Below, piece after piece: positions 7,635-16,078 of a DNA stretch of 64,000 nucleotides. The stretch covers positions 124,001 to 188,000 of the forward strand of contig NZ_JACWMX010000005.1 of the NCBI RefSeq assembly GCF_014773245.1. Reading direction: 5' to 3'. The position numbers and the translations under genes were made by a program. Position 1 is the first letter of the stretch; each line of letters starts with the position of its first letter. The notes beneath the pieces were generated by a model. That model did no database searches, was not told the origin of the DNA, and saw nothing but the letters and a program-made list of their open reading frames with translations. This stretch comes from Mucilaginibacter glaciei (lineage in GTDB: Bacteria > Bacteroidota > Bacteroidia > Sphingobacteriales > Sphingobacteriaceae).

Positions 7635-9038
7635 ATGGAAATAACCTTTCACGGAGCTGCCCGTAATGTTACAGGCAGCAAACACCTGCTCCGCCTGAAC
7701 GATGGCACAAGCGTATTATTAGATTGCGGTATGTTTCAGGGATTGGGCGAACAAACCGAAGATATGAACGAGCATTTTGGCTTTAACCCCAAAAAGCTCG
7801 ACTACCTGATACTATCACATGCGCATATAGATCATTGCGGGCTGATACCCCGCCTGGTGAAAGAAGGTTTTGAGGGGCAGATCTTTTGCACCCCCGCCAC
7901 AATGGACCTTGCCCACATACTGCTGATGGACTCGGCAAAGATACAGATGCAGGATGTAGAGTACGATAACAAGCACCGCGGGCGTAAAAATCAGCCGCTA
8001 TTGGAAGCCTTGTATACCGAAGAAGATGCTATTGCCGCGTTGCGCCTGTTCAAGATTGTAGATTATCACCAGGAGTACCAGATTACTCCCGCGCTTAAAT
8101 TTAAGTTTACCGATGCGGGCCACGTTTTAGGCAGCGCAGCGATACATATCCGCGTAGACGAGAATGGGAAAAGTACTTACATTACCTTTAGCGGCGATGT
8201 TGGCCGGTATAGCGACTTATTGCTCAAAAGCCCGCAAACTTTCCCGCAGGCTGATTATATTTTACTGGAATCGACCTATGGCGATTCCTTGCACAAAGAT
8301 ATTGGCCCTATTGAGGACGCTTTGCTGGAGATAATTAAGAATACCTGTGAAGTAAAAAAGGGAAAGGTGATTATCCCCGCCTTTAGTGTAGGGCGTACTC
8401 AAGAGTTACTTTACGCACTAAATTCCCTGGAATTAAAAGGCGAACTGCCCGATATACAATATTATGTAGATAGCCCGCTATCTGAAAAAGCTACTCAAAT
8501 TTTAAAAGACCACCCTGAGGTTTATAATAACGAGGTGAAAAAAGTAATGAAAATAGATGCCGATCCGTTTGGTTTTAAGGGGCTGAAATTTATCCAGTCG
8601 ACCGAAGAGTCTATCGCCCTGAATGATGATGTAAGGCCTTGTGTTATCATCTCGTCATCGGGTATGGCCGAGGCCGGGCGTGTGAAACACCACATCAAAA
8701 ATAATATTGGCAATCAAAAAAATACGATATTAATGGTAGGTTATGCCGAACCAAATTCATTGGGCGGCCGCCTTGCCCGCGGCGAAAAAGAAGTACATAT
8801 TTTTGGCGAACAGTACCAGGTAAATGCCGACGTACAATCAATCAAAAGCATGAGTGCCCACGGCGATTATGAAGACCTGCTGCATTTTATATCATGCCAG
8901 GACCCAAAACTGGTAAAGAAGCTATTTTTAGTACATGGCGAGTACGAGGTACAACAGCACTTTGCCGAAAAAATTAAAGAAAAGGGCTTTGCCGATGTAG
9001 AGATTCCCTATCAGCACGAAAAGGTGGTGTTGGAGTAA
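7635..9038 (+). CDS. MBL-fold RNA nuclease, beta-CASP family
   Basis: 467 residues. The metallo-beta-lactamase motif SHAHIDH gives His62, His64, Asp66 and His67 as metal ligands. A beta-CASP insertion follows (PAFSVGRTQELLYAL, SSSGMAEAGRVKHH) and a C-terminal RMMBL segment (SMSAHGDYEDLL). This arrangement is that of the CPSF73/Ysh1-like bacterial proteins, exo- or endoribonucleases of the cytoplasm. The start ATG at 7635 leads straight into the first beta-strand. It is divergent from the blaI-like gene. There is no N-terminal extension of the RNase J kind. Confidence 0.9.
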   Translation: MEITFHGAARNVTGSKHLLRLNDGTSVLLDCGMFQGLGEQTEDMNEHFGFNPKKLDYLILSHAHIDHCGLIPRLVKEGFEGQIFCTPATMDLAHILLMDSAKIQMQDVEYDNKHRGRKNQPLLEALYTEEDAIAALRLFKIVDYHQEYQITPALKFKFTDAGHVLGSAAIHIRVDENGKSTYITFSGDVGRYSDLLLKSPQTFPQADYILLESTYGDSLHKDIGPIEDALLEIIKNTCEVKKGKVIIPAFSVGRTQELLYALNSLELKGELPDIQYYVDSPLSEKATQILKDHPEVYNNEVKKVMKIDADPFGFKGLKFIQSTEESIALNDDVRPCVIISSSGMAEAGRVKHHIKNNIGNQKNTILMVGYAEPNSLGGRLARGEKEVHIFGEQYQVNADVQSIKSMSAHGDYEDLLHFISCQDPKLVKKLFLVHGEYEVQQHFAEKIKEKGFADVEIPYQHEKVVLE

Positions 9039-9058
9039 AGTAGTACAATAAACTTGAA

Positions 9059-9145
9059 CGTCATTGCGAACGATAGTGAAGCAATCCCCGATTTGCAATT
9101 ATATCATCTTGCTTGTCGGGGATTTCTTCGTACCTCGCAAAGACG
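9059..9145. repeat. REP-like imperfect palindrome
   Basis: The left arm (9059-9091) begins CGTCATTGCGA and contains AAGCAATCCCCGA; the right arm (9116-9145) reads TCGGGGATT, CTTCG, CTCGCAAAGACG. Folded, it gives a long hairpin with a few mismatches. From experience, CGTCATTGCGAG-type palindromes recur in intergenic regions of Sphingobacteriaceae; copy number cannot be tested here. Confidence 0.65.
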
Positions 9146-9154
9146 CGGAGGGTA

Positions 9155-9189
9155 AACAACAAAGCCGGCTCATCGCCGGCTTTGTTGTT
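9155..9189. terminator. Bidirectional terminator
   Basis: A perfect 15-base stem (AACAACAAAGCCGGC and its complement) with a TCATC loop. The minus gene's stop codon overlaps its right arm, and a T-rich run follows on the plus strand, so it can serve both convergent genes. Confidence 0.85.
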
Positions 9190-10150
9190 ATTTTTTTAAT
9201 CCTATTTCTCTTAAACGTTCATCCAGGTATTCGCCTGCGGTGATGTCGGTATACAATTTTGGGTGCGCTGCATCGATAGTTGATGGCAGGCTGCTTAGAT
9301 CCATACTTGATTTTGGGTGCAGAAAGAAGGGCACCGAAAAACGGGAATTCTTCATTTGCTCGCGCGGTGGGTTAACAACGCGGTGCGTGGTCGATTTTAG
9401 TTTATTATTAGTTAGGCGTTGCAGCATGTCGCCAACATTGACTACTAGGTCTTCGCCAAAGGCAGTAACCGGAAACCATTTGTTCTCGCGGGTTAGTAAT
9501 TCCAAACCATCGGCACTGGCACCAATCAATAAAGTAATCAGGTTAATATCCTCATGCGCACCGGCACGTACGGCATCATCAGGCAAAGCATCCGGGTCTG
9601 TGATCGGGAAGTAATGTAGCGTGCGCAGTATCGAATTACCATTCTCTACTTTGTCGTCAAAATAATGCTCGTCCAGGCCCAAATAAACCGCAATGGCGCG
9701 TAGTAAATGTTTACCGGCAGCTTCCAGTTTAGCGTACACTTCTAACGTAGTGGTATTAAATTCAGGTAGTTCTTCAACTACAATATTATCAGGGTACTCG
9801 TCTTTCTCAGGTACATCTCCGGTAACGGTTTGCCCTATCTGCCAAAACTCTTTCAGATCCGGCACTTTAAAGCCTTTTGCGGTTTCTTTATTCTTGCCTG
9901 TATAACCACGCTGGCCTGCCAGATCAGGAATCTCATATTTATCTTTAACCTCTGCAGGTAAAGCGAATAATTGCTTTACCTGTGCGTATAAATTATCAAT
10001 CAATTCCTTACTTAAGCCATGATTGGTTATAGTTACAAAGCCGGTTTCATTAAAGGCCTTACCAATGCTGTCAGAAAACGCCTTACGCTCATCGGCCGAG
10101 CCGTTGATATACGTATTAAGGTCCAGACGCGGGATATTTACGGTGCTCAT
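9188..10150 (-). CDS. 2-oxoglutarate/Fe(II) oxygenase, isopenicillin-N-synthase-like
   Basis: 320 residues. An N-terminal DIOX_N region (GFVTITNHGLSKELID) is followed by the double-stranded beta-helix with iron ligands His199, Asp201 (HEDINLITLL) and His256 (STTHRVVNPP), and the 2-oxoglutarate-binding Arg270-x-Ser272 (RFSVPF). The family oxidises small molecules; the substrate is not predictable. The gene is single, with a TAATTTTG box about 24 bases before the ATG that could be its -7 element, and its own terminator. All cofactor residues are intact. Confidence 0.92.
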   Translation of the reverse strand: MSTVNIPRLDLNTYINGSADERKAFSDSIGKAFNETGFVTITNHGLSKELIDNLYAQVKQLFALPAEVKDKYEIPDLAGQRGYTGKNKETAKGFKVPDLKEFWQIGQTVTGDVPEKDEYPDNIVVEELPEFNTTTLEVYAKLEAAGKHLLRAIAVYLGLDEHYFDDKVENGNSILRTLHYFPITDPDALPDDAVRAGAHEDINLITLLIGASADGLELLTRENKWFPVTAFGEDLVVNVGDMLQRLTNNKLKSTTHRVVNPPREQMKNSRFSVPFFLHPKSSMDLSSLPSTIDAAHPKLYTDITAGEYLDERLREIGLKK

Positions 10151-10328
10151 AGTTTTGGTTTAAAATACAGTCAAAATTATTCAAAAAAACAGGGACTAAG
10201 CAACGGGCTGCATTAAAATTAAATGCTATTACGTTACGGCCCTACAATATAAGGCTTTAAACAATTATTTGTTTAAACGTTTTGCGCTGCAAACTGTCTA
10301 TACATTACAAACCTAATATAAACCACCC

Positions 10329-12272
10329 ATGAAATTAGTAAACAGACTCTGGGGCTTTGCGCTAGTAGCCATCATTATGATGTCGTGCGCCCCATCAAAA
10401 ATAATTGCCCAGGACGAGGGCCAGTACATTTCCGACCAGGAGTTTTACGATCAGCTATCGCCCTATGGCACCTGGGTAAACGACCCCAACTATGGCGACG
10501 TTTGGGTGCCTGACGTTGACGGTGATTTTAGGCCTTATGTGACAAACGGGCATTGGGTGTTAACCGAATATGGTAATACCTGGGTGTCAGATTATGACTG
10601 GGGATGGGCAGCGTTTCATTACGGCCGCTGGCACTATGACGATTACTATGGATGGGAGTGGGTACCCGGTAACGAATGGGCACCTGCCTGGGTAAGCTGG
10701 CGAAACGGCGGCGGTTACTATGGCTGGGCACCGCTTGAACCGCAGATATCTGTAGATGCATCATTTGGCTATAACTATACCTCACCCGATATTTACTGGT
10801 CGTTTGCGCCGTACGCTTACATTAACCAGCCTAATATTTATAACTATTGCGTACCGGTAGCCCGCGTAAGGGGTTTATATGGCCGTACTACGGTTATCCG
10901 TAATACGTTTGTCCGCAATAACCGAACTTACATTGCAGGGCCAGGCCGCGCAGATATTGAACGAAACAGCCGCAGGCAGGTAAGAGTGTACAATATCAAT
11001 AATGTTTATCGCCCCGGCGCAAATACCATTAACAATACGACTGTAAATATATACCGCCCAGGCGTTAGACGAAATGAAAACTCGCGCCCGGCAAGGGTAA
11101 TAGACGGTGCGGCTTACAGGCAGCAAAACCCTAACCAGCGTATTGGCGGGGGCGACAACCGTAGAGGCCCTGCCTACAACAGGGATAACGCATCGAAGTT
11201 AGCTAACGAAGCACGGTCAAATAACCCTAACAGTAACTATGTGCGTATTAATAACCGTGTGGGTATTGCTAACCCTGCGCAAAATAACCGCCCTAACAGG
11301 CCCGATTTTAACAATCAAAACAGGCCGGGCGGCGGCGGTCAAAACAACAACAACCCGGCTAACCCCAACACGCTGAACCAGCAGCAGCGCGAACAGCAAC
11401 GGCAGGCACGCCAGCAACAGCAGGGGCAAATGACTGATGAGCAGCGCCAGCAGCAACAACAAGTGCGTGACCAGGCGCGGCAGACCCGCCAGCAGCAGCC
11501 AGGCCAAATGACCGACCAGCAGCGTCAACAAATGGATCAGCAACGCCAACAACAGCAGCAACAGCGCGAACAGCAACGACAAGCGCGAGAAGTGCAGCAA
11601 CAGCAGCAGGGACAATTAACGGAGCAACAGCGACAACAGCAACAACAACAGCGAGACCAGCAACGCCAGGCTCGTGAGCAGCAAAGGCAGCAGCAGGTAC
11701 AGCAACAGGGAGCGCAGCAAAACCAGCAGCAAATGGACCAACAGCGCCAGCAGCAACAGCAACAGCGTGACCAGCAACGCCAGGCTCGTGAGCAACAAAG
11801 GCAGCAGCAAGCACAGCAACAGGGAGCGCAGCAAAACCAGCAGCAAATGGACCAACAACGCCAGCAGCAACAGCAACAGCGTGACCAGCAACGCCAGGCA
11901 CGTGAACAGCAAAGGCAGCAGCAAGCCCAGCAACAGGGTACGCAGCAAAACCAGCAACAAATGGATCAACAGCGCCAGCAGCAACAGCAACAGCGTGACC
12001 AGCAACGCCAGGCTCGCGAACAGCAAAGGCAGCAGCAAGTGCAGCAACAAAACGACCAACAGCGGCAACAACAAGCCCAACAGCAGCAGCAGCAGCAGCA
12101 GCAGGCCCAACAACGCCAACAACAGGAGCAGCAGCGGCAGCAACAACAGCAGGCTCAACAACAGCAAAGGCAACAGGTTGAGCAGCAACGCCAGCAGCAG
12201 GAACAGCAAAGGCAACAACAGCAACAGCCTCAACCGGTTAATCAGCAACCCGCCCGCCCGGTAAGGCCTTAA
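10329..12272 (+). CDS. Exported Trp-rich (DUF6600-like) protein with long Gln-rich repeat tail
   Basis: 647 residues. A lipoprotein-type signal (IIMMSC, Cys near 20) leads into a Trp/Tyr/Gly-rich domain (about 40-140) with repeated short motifs (GRWHYDDYYGWEWVPG, WAPAWVSW), which I match to DUF6600. After an Arg/Asn-rich linker (about 190-340) the rest is almost only Gln and Arg. It contains tandem 38-residue units (see the repeat at 11619). Such tails are probably extended, positively charged and surface-exposed or coiled-coil; the function is unknown. The tail length is likely to vary between strains. A strong bidirectional terminator follows. Confidence 0.85.
   Translation: MKLVNRLWGFALVAIIMMSCAPSKIIAQDEGQYISDQEFYDQLSPYGTWVNDPNYGDVWVPDVDGDFRPYVTNGHWVLTEYGNTWVSDYDWGWAAFHYGRWHYDDYYGWEWVPGNEWAPAWVSWRNGGGYYGWAPLEPQISVDASFGYNYTSPDIYWSFAPYAYINQPNIYNYCVPVARVRGLYGRTTVIRNTFVRNNRTYIAGPGRADIERNSRRQVRVYNINNVYRPGANTINNTTVNIYRPGVRRNENSRPARVIDGAAYRQQNPNQRIGGGDNRRGPAYNRDNASKLANEARSNNPNSNYVRINNRVGIANPAQNNRPNRPDFNNQNRPGGGGQNNNNPANPNTLNQQQREQQRQARQQQQGQMTDEQRQQQQQVRDQARQTRQQQPGQMTDQQRQQMDQQRQQQQQQREQQRQAREVQQQQQGQLTEQQRQQQQQQRDQQRQAREQQRQQQVQQQGAQQNQQQMDQQRQQQQQQRDQQRQAREQQRQQQAQQQGAQQNQQQMDQQRQQQQQQRDQQRQAREQQRQQQAQQQGTQQNQQQMDQQRQQQQQQRDQQRQAREQQRQQQVQQQNDQQRQQQAQQQQQQQQQAQQRQQQEQQRQQQQQAQQQQRQQVEQQRQQQEQQRQQQQQPQPVNQQPARPVRP
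11619..12050 (+). repeat. 114-base tandem repeat, just under four copies
   Basis: In-frame units start at 11619, 11733, 11847 and 11961, exactly 114 bases (38 codons) apart. Each encodes the order Q-rich block, RDQQRQAREQQRQQQ, then GxQQNQQQM. Copies two and three are nearly identical in DNA, which points to recent expansion by slippage or unequal recombination. The fourth copy is truncated. Confidence 0.88.
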
Positions 12273-12292
12273 TGTCTAAAAAGTATAAGCAC

Positions 12293-12332
12293 AAAAAAGC
12301 GGCCTCAACTTTTAAGTTGAGGCCGCTTTTTA
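12293..12332. terminator. Bidirectional terminator
   Basis: A 13-base perfect stem GCGGCCTCAACTT / AAGTTGAGGCCGC with A and T tracts on either side lies between the Gln-rich protein gene and the convergent ferritin-like gene. Confidence 0.9.
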
Positions 12333-12348
12333 TATAATACTTGTCAGC

Positions 12349-13191
12349 TTATCTTTTTACCAGGAACGTACCTGACAATAAGGCTAATACCTGATCTTTA
12401 GTTAACGGCTCATCAAATGATGCAGTAACTACACCAATGCTGCCTAAGCTTTTCAAATCAACGCCACCTTGTACAGTGTTTTCTTCGCCGGCATAGTTGC
12501 CGTCAACACCTGCAACGCCGGTATCATTACCTAATGATGCAGTACTAACTATCCATGGTTTGGTGGTAGTTGCGCCGCGATTAAAACGCAATTGGCGGAT
12601 AGCTGATGCGTGGCGTGCCTCAACAGCGTGGATAGATAAAGCTGCTGTTAATACAGTTTTGTTACCTGCTAAAAAGCCTGCCTGGCCTTTGTAGGCACGT
12701 ACACCTGTATCTTCAAATGCCTGTGCTACTGTTAAAAATAAATCGTAGTTGGTAAATGCACCTGCATATGGGCCAGTTCCAGAACCATTACCACCAGAAA
12801 GATCAATAGCAGGTTTGCTGATAGCAGTACCACCTGACGAATTGATCACGGTTCTTAAGAAATTAACGTGGTTATTCTCATCACGGGCGATGTTAGCCAT
12901 ATAGGCTGAGTTTGCAGCCGGGATAACACCTCTTGACGTGCCAACATTGTAATACTCGGCTTCCAGGTATTCTAATGTTAATGCATAATTTAATACATCG
13001 AACACACTTGGTGTTGCAGTTTGGCCGTATGCCTTTTTAAACAAAGTACCTAATGCAAATGGCATAGCAGCAACCGCTACCTTTGAGCCAAAGCTGGTTA
13101 TATTTTTTATAGCCGCCCTGCGAGGGTTTAAACGCTCGTGTATCTCTGGGTCAACTTTTTCTATTTCGTCTATTATTTCAAATAAATTCAT
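12349..13191 (-). CDS. Ferritin-like domain protein, copy B1
   Basis: 280 residues. The N-terminus (EIIDEIEKVDPEIHERLNP) precedes a twin-arginine-like segment (PRRAAIKN) and a hydrophobic stretch ending AYGQ. The ferritin-like four-helix bundle has candidate di-metal ligands in LEYLEAEYY, DENNH, FEDTGVRAY and VEARH, i.e. two ExxH motifs plus two further Glu. This matches the PF13668 ferritin-like family that includes plant desiccation-related proteins. It follows gene A1 after 11 bases. It is a close paralog of the product of 14081-14932. The physiological role (iron, oxidative or desiccation stress) is inference from the family only. Confidence 0.85.
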   Translation of the reverse strand: MNLFEIIDEIEKVDPEIHERLNPRRAAIKNITSFGSKVAVAAMPFALGTLFKKAYGQTATPSVFDVLNYALTLEYLEAEYYNVGTSRGVIPAANSAYMANIARDENNHVNFLRTVINSSGGTAISKPAIDLSGGNGSGTGPYAGAFTNYDLFLTVAQAFEDTGVRAYKGQAGFLAGNKTVLTAALSIHAVEARHASAIRQLRFNRGATTTKPWIVSTASLGNDTGVAGVDGNYAGEENTVQGGVDLKSLGSIGVVTASFDEPLTKDQVLALLSGTFLVKR

Positions 13192-13202
13192 GGCGATGTT
13201 AA

Positions 13203-13889
13203 TTAAGCGTAGTATTGGAAATTAGGTGCAGTAACTTTGGTTTTCAGGTAACCATTTGCGGCCGTAAGTACTTCGGCAATGGTATTGCTGTAATTTAAAC
13301 CATTTGCATCAACCTGGTCACTGGCAACAAAGCTGCCCGGGGTGATCAGGTTAGAGATCAAAGCCGCATGGCGTGCCTCGACAGATACTATCTTACCTGC
13401 AATAAGAAGGTAATTTGTATCCTGGATAAGATAACCTGCGCCGTCATAAGCACGCACACCGGTATCTTCAAACAATTTAGCTGCACCCAAAACGCTTGCA
13501 CGGTCGCTGAAGTTAATTTTGCTGAAATCCGGCGTTAAAGCCTGGATAGCGCTGCTGCCTAAAGCGGTTTTGAAAAAATCACGGTGTAAAACTTCATGAT
13601 CTTTAATATCTGTAAGATATGCAGTTTCGGTAGTAGTGATGCCACTGTAAGGTGTTGCAATTACCTGGAGGTAAAAAGCCGCTTCTAACTGTTCTAATGC
13701 ATAGGCAAAGTTTAAAACGCCCATATCACCTGAACCAATATCGTTACTGTTGCTTCGCTCCGAATAGTCTTTTTTACATGATGCTGCACCTAATACGGCA
13801 ACTGCCGCCGCCCCGGTACCGGCATAGCGCAGGAAAGACCTCCTGGCCATGTTAGCTCCGCCTGTTGTTAAGTCGAGTTCTGTTTTCAT
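13203..13889 (-). CDS. Ferritin-like Tat lipoprotein, copy A1
   Basis: 228 residues. The N-terminus carries a Tat motif (ARRSFLRYAG) and a lipobox (GAASC), so the protein is likely exported folded, perhaps already metal-loaded, and lipid-anchored. The bundle shows LEQLEAAFY, DHEVLH, FEDTGVRAY and VEARH, the complete two-ExxH ligand set. The long start at 13889 is preferred over an internal ATG at 13850 because the paralog A2 has the same extra 13 residues. It is the first gene of a two-gene cassette with B1. A 12-base motif shared with the A2 promoter lies about 106 bases upstream. Confidence 0.85.
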   Translation of the reverse strand: MKTELDLTTGGANMARRSFLRYAGTGAAAVAVLGAASCKKDYSERSNSNDIGSGDMGVLNFAYALEQLEAAFYLQVIATPYSGITTTETAYLTDIKDHEVLHRDFFKTALGSSAIQALTPDFSKINFSDRASVLGAAKLFEDTGVRAYDGAGYLIQDTNYLLIAGKIVSVEARHAALISNLITPGSFVASDQVDANGLNYSNTIAEVLTAANGYLKTKVTAPNFQYYA

Positions 13890-13994
13890 AATTAATTTTT
13901 AGCTGTAGAATGCTTAGATATATGTTTATTATAATGCTTAACAACAAAAAATTAACTCCTGTTTTAATTTCTTAACAAACTTGTTATAGCGATT

Positions 13995-14006
13995 TGAAGT
14001 ATATAG
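13995..14006 (-). promoter_or_regulatory. Motif shared by both ferritin-like cassettes (copy 1)
   Basis: TGAAGTATATAG on the plus strand (CTATATACTTCA on minus) lies about 106 bases before A1. The same 12-mer lies about 111 bases before A2, while the flanking DNA has diverged, so it is probably a conserved promoter element (TATACTTC resembles TAnnTTTG). Confidence 0.5.
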
Positions 14007-14028
14007 AAACACAAATCTTAAAACAAAA

Positions 14029-14058
14029 AGCGGCTTCCGGATATATCCGGAAGCCGCT
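14029..14058 (-). terminator. Terminator of the second ferritin-like cassette
   Basis: A perfect 30-base palindrome (AGCGGCTTCCGGATA and its complement) lies just beyond the stop of the minus gene at 14081, and a T-rich run (CTTTTTGTTTT on minus) follows it. Confidence 0.85.
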
Positions 14059-14080
14059 CATATGTAATATGTTACTTAAC

Positions 14081-14932
14081 TTAACTAACAATGAATGAAC
14101 CAACTAAAAGGGCCAATACCTGGTCTTTAGTTAAAGGCTCATCAAATGATGCTGTAGCTACCGATGCAGATGCACCAAGTGCAGTCATCAGGTTTACACC
14201 ACCTTGGGTTACATTTTCTTCACCTGCGTAGTTACCATTAGCAACAGCAACACCGGTATCGTTACCTAAAGTAGTTGTGCTTCTGATCCATGGGCGGGTG
14301 TTAAGATCGTAACCCAAATCGTAGCGTAATTTACGTACTGCCGATGCGTGGCGTGCCTCTACCGCGTGGATAGATAATGCGGCTGTTAATACCACCTGGT
14401 TGCCTAATAATGCAGGTGCCTGGCCTTTGTAGGCACGTACACCTGTATCTTCAAACACCTGTGCTACTGCAAGGAATATTTTGTAATCAGAAAATACGGT
14501 TGGGAACGGGCCGTTACCTTTGTTGTTACCACCTGTAAAATCAACCGTTGGCGCGGTTACCGGGGTGCCGCCTAAAGATTTGATCACACCCTGAAGGAAT
14601 GTTACGTGTACACTCTCATCCTGGGTTATTTTACCAACATAAGCCTGGCCTGCCGCCGGTACTAAACCTGCAGTTTTCATACCCTTATCATAAAAACCTG
14701 CTTCAAGATACTCTAATGTTAAAGCAAAGTTTAAAACATCAATAACACCGGCTGTTGATGTTTGTCCGTATGCTTTTTTAAACATGGTGCCTAAAGCAAA
14801 TGGCATTGCTGCGAAGGCTACTTTTGAGCCAAAGCTGGTTATATTTTTGATCGCTGCACGACGGGGGTTCAACCTGTCATATATCTCGGGATCAACTTTT
14901 TCTATTTCGTCTACTATTTCAAATAAATTCAT
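14081..14932 (-). CDS. Ferritin-like domain protein, copy B2
   Basis: 283 residues, clearly a duplicate of B1: the same EIVDEIEKVDPEIYDRLNP start, PRRAAIKN segment, AYGQ end of the hydrophobic stretch and C-terminal SFDEPLTKDQVLALL. Ligand motifs are LEYLEAGFY, DESVH, FEDTGVRAY and VEARH. Between helices it differs more (GMKTAGLVPAAG versus GTSRGVIPAAN), so the copies have had time to diverge. It follows A2 after 25 bases and ends at a perfect palindromic terminator. Confidence 0.85.
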   Translation of the reverse strand: MNLFEIVDEIEKVDPEIYDRLNPRRAAIKNITSFGSKVAFAAMPFALGTMFKKAYGQTSTAGVIDVLNFALTLEYLEAGFYDKGMKTAGLVPAAGQAYVGKITQDESVHVTFLQGVIKSLGGTPVTAPTVDFTGGNNKGNGPFPTVFSDYKIFLAVAQVFEDTGVRAYKGQAPALLGNQVVLTAALSIHAVEARHASAVRKLRYDLGYDLNTRPWIRSTTTLGNDTGVAVANGNYAGEENVTQGGVNLMTALGASASVATASFDEPLTKDQVLALLVGSFIVS

Positions 14933-14957
14933 GGCGATTCGTGATTGTGATTAATGA

Positions 14958-15638
14958 TTAAAATTTAGATGCTGATACTTTAGTTTTCAGGAACCCGTTT
15001 GCACCGGCAAGTACATCCTTAATAGAAGCTGCTTTGTTTAAGCCATTTGCATCTACCTGGTCACTTGCAGCAAAACTGCCCGCAACAAGAAGGTTAGATA
15101 TCAATGCCGCATGCCTTGCTTCAACAGATACAATTTTGCCTGCGATAGTTAAATAGCCGGCATCTTTAATCAAATAACCAGCGCCGTCATAAGCAGTAAC
15201 ACCTGTATCTTCTAATAATTTTGCTGCGGATAATACACTCGTACGATCGCTGAAGTTGATTGAACTAAAATCGGTAGTTAAACCAATAATAGCGCTTGTT
15301 CCCAGGGCCGCTTTAAAGAAATCGCGGTGTAAAACTTCGTGATCACGAATATCTGTAAGGTAAGATGTTTCGATAGATGAAATACCGCTGTAAGGTGTAG
15401 CGATTACTTGCAGGTAAAAAGCTGCCTCTAATTGCTCTAACGCATACGCGTAATTTAAAATGCCAATATCGCCCGAACCGATATCTATAGTTCCGTCTAC
15501 AGTTACGCCGCGATCTTTCTTACAAGATGCTGCTACTCCCATTACGGCAACTGTTGCAGCGCTGGCACCGGCATAGCGCAAAAAAGACCTCCGGGCCATA
15601 TTTGCTTCGCCTAATGATTGATTAATTTCTGGTTTCAT
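14958..15638 (-). CDS. Ferritin-like Tat lipoprotein, copy A2
   Basis: 226 residues, paralog of A1, with ARRSFLRYAG, a lipobox (AASC) and ligand motifs LEQLEAAFY, DHEVLH, LEDTGVTAYDG and VEARH. It heads the second cassette. One visible difference is LEDTGVTAYDG instead of FEDTGVRAYDG, which keeps the Glu. The C-terminus is a few residues shorter than A1. The motif TGAAGTATATAG at 15749-15760 lies 111 bases upstream. The role is as for A1. Confidence 0.85.
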   Translation of the reverse strand: MKPEINQSLGEANMARRSFLRYAGASAATVAVMGVAASCKKDRGVTVDGTIDIGSGDIGILNYAYALEQLEAAFYLQVIATPYSGISSIETSYLTDIRDHEVLHRDFFKAALGTSAIIGLTTDFSSINFSDRTSVLSAAKLLEDTGVTAYDGAGYLIKDAGYLTIAGKIVSVEARHAALISNLLVAGSFAASDQVDANGLNKAASIKDVLAGANGFLKTKVSASKF

Positions 15639-15748
15639 AAGTTAAATAGATTTGTGCTTTTGTTGGGTTTAATCGTTTTGATTTTAAATCACTTACGCAC
15701 AGCTATTATCGGCGGTTTTTGTTACCGGGCTTATTTAATAGAGCAAAA

Positions 15749-15760
15749 TGAAGTATATAG
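15749..15760 (-). promoter_or_regulatory. Motif shared by both ferritin-like cassettes (copy 2)
   Basis: Second copy of TGAAGTATATAG, at nearly the same distance from the start of A2 as copy 1 is from A1. Confidence 0.5.
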
Positions 15761-15782
15761 CAAAGCGGAATGTAAATGCACA

Positions 15783-15905
15783 AAAAAGGCCGAAAGACTC
15801 TCGCAGTATTTCGGCCCTACATCTACCTATGAAAAACACCCTTTGGGAAGGGTATTAAACCTAATTCAATTGCCGTGCCCAATTTGAAAACGTGCTCTAT
15901 TAACT
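15783..15905 (-). ncRNA. Candidate minus-strand small RNA
   Basis: On the minus strand a textbook terminator (GGCCGAAA, 13-base loop, TTTCGGCC, then TTTTTTG) ends at 15783, but no protein gene precedes it. Upstream there are two more hairpins: ACCCTT/AAGGGT followed by T5, and TTCAAATTG / CAATTGAA around a GC-rich loop. A TTTTATAG stretch near 15905-15910 is a weak promoter candidate. Length about 100-125 bases. No known RNA family was recognised. Confidence 0.35.
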
Positions 15906-16078
15906 ATAAAAGTACTTTTTAACTATTATTCCATTTTAACCTGTAGAAATACATTCACGGAATTTGGAGAATATTTCCCCACTGGGGTTTTAATTAAATT
16001 TTATGAAACACAATTAAGGATTATGAAGTTATGCTACAAGACCCAACCTTATACTCATCATAATTAGAGCGATTAACC

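Larger units (their letters stand above)
15639..16078. other. 440-base intergenic region with promoter and terminator
   Basis: It holds the presumed promoter of the A2-B2 cassette (15749-15760) and, further right, a minus-strand terminator and candidate small RNA (15783-15905). The rest (15906-16078) is AT-rich and shows no gene I can support. Confidence 0.5.

Noticed and set aside
11619..12050. CRISPR-like repeat array
   Set aside because: Units are contiguous and in frame with the protein, with no spacers and no cas genes.
11359..12248. Long Leu/Ala-rich minus-strand frames opposite the Gln-rich gene
   Set aside because: They are antisense shadows of CAG/CAA repeats; no signals and a composition forced by the repeats.
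15618..15887. 89-residue plus-strand frame opposite the ferritin-like start
   Set aside because: Its start overlaps the A2 gene and it crosses the conserved 12-mer and the minus-strand terminator.
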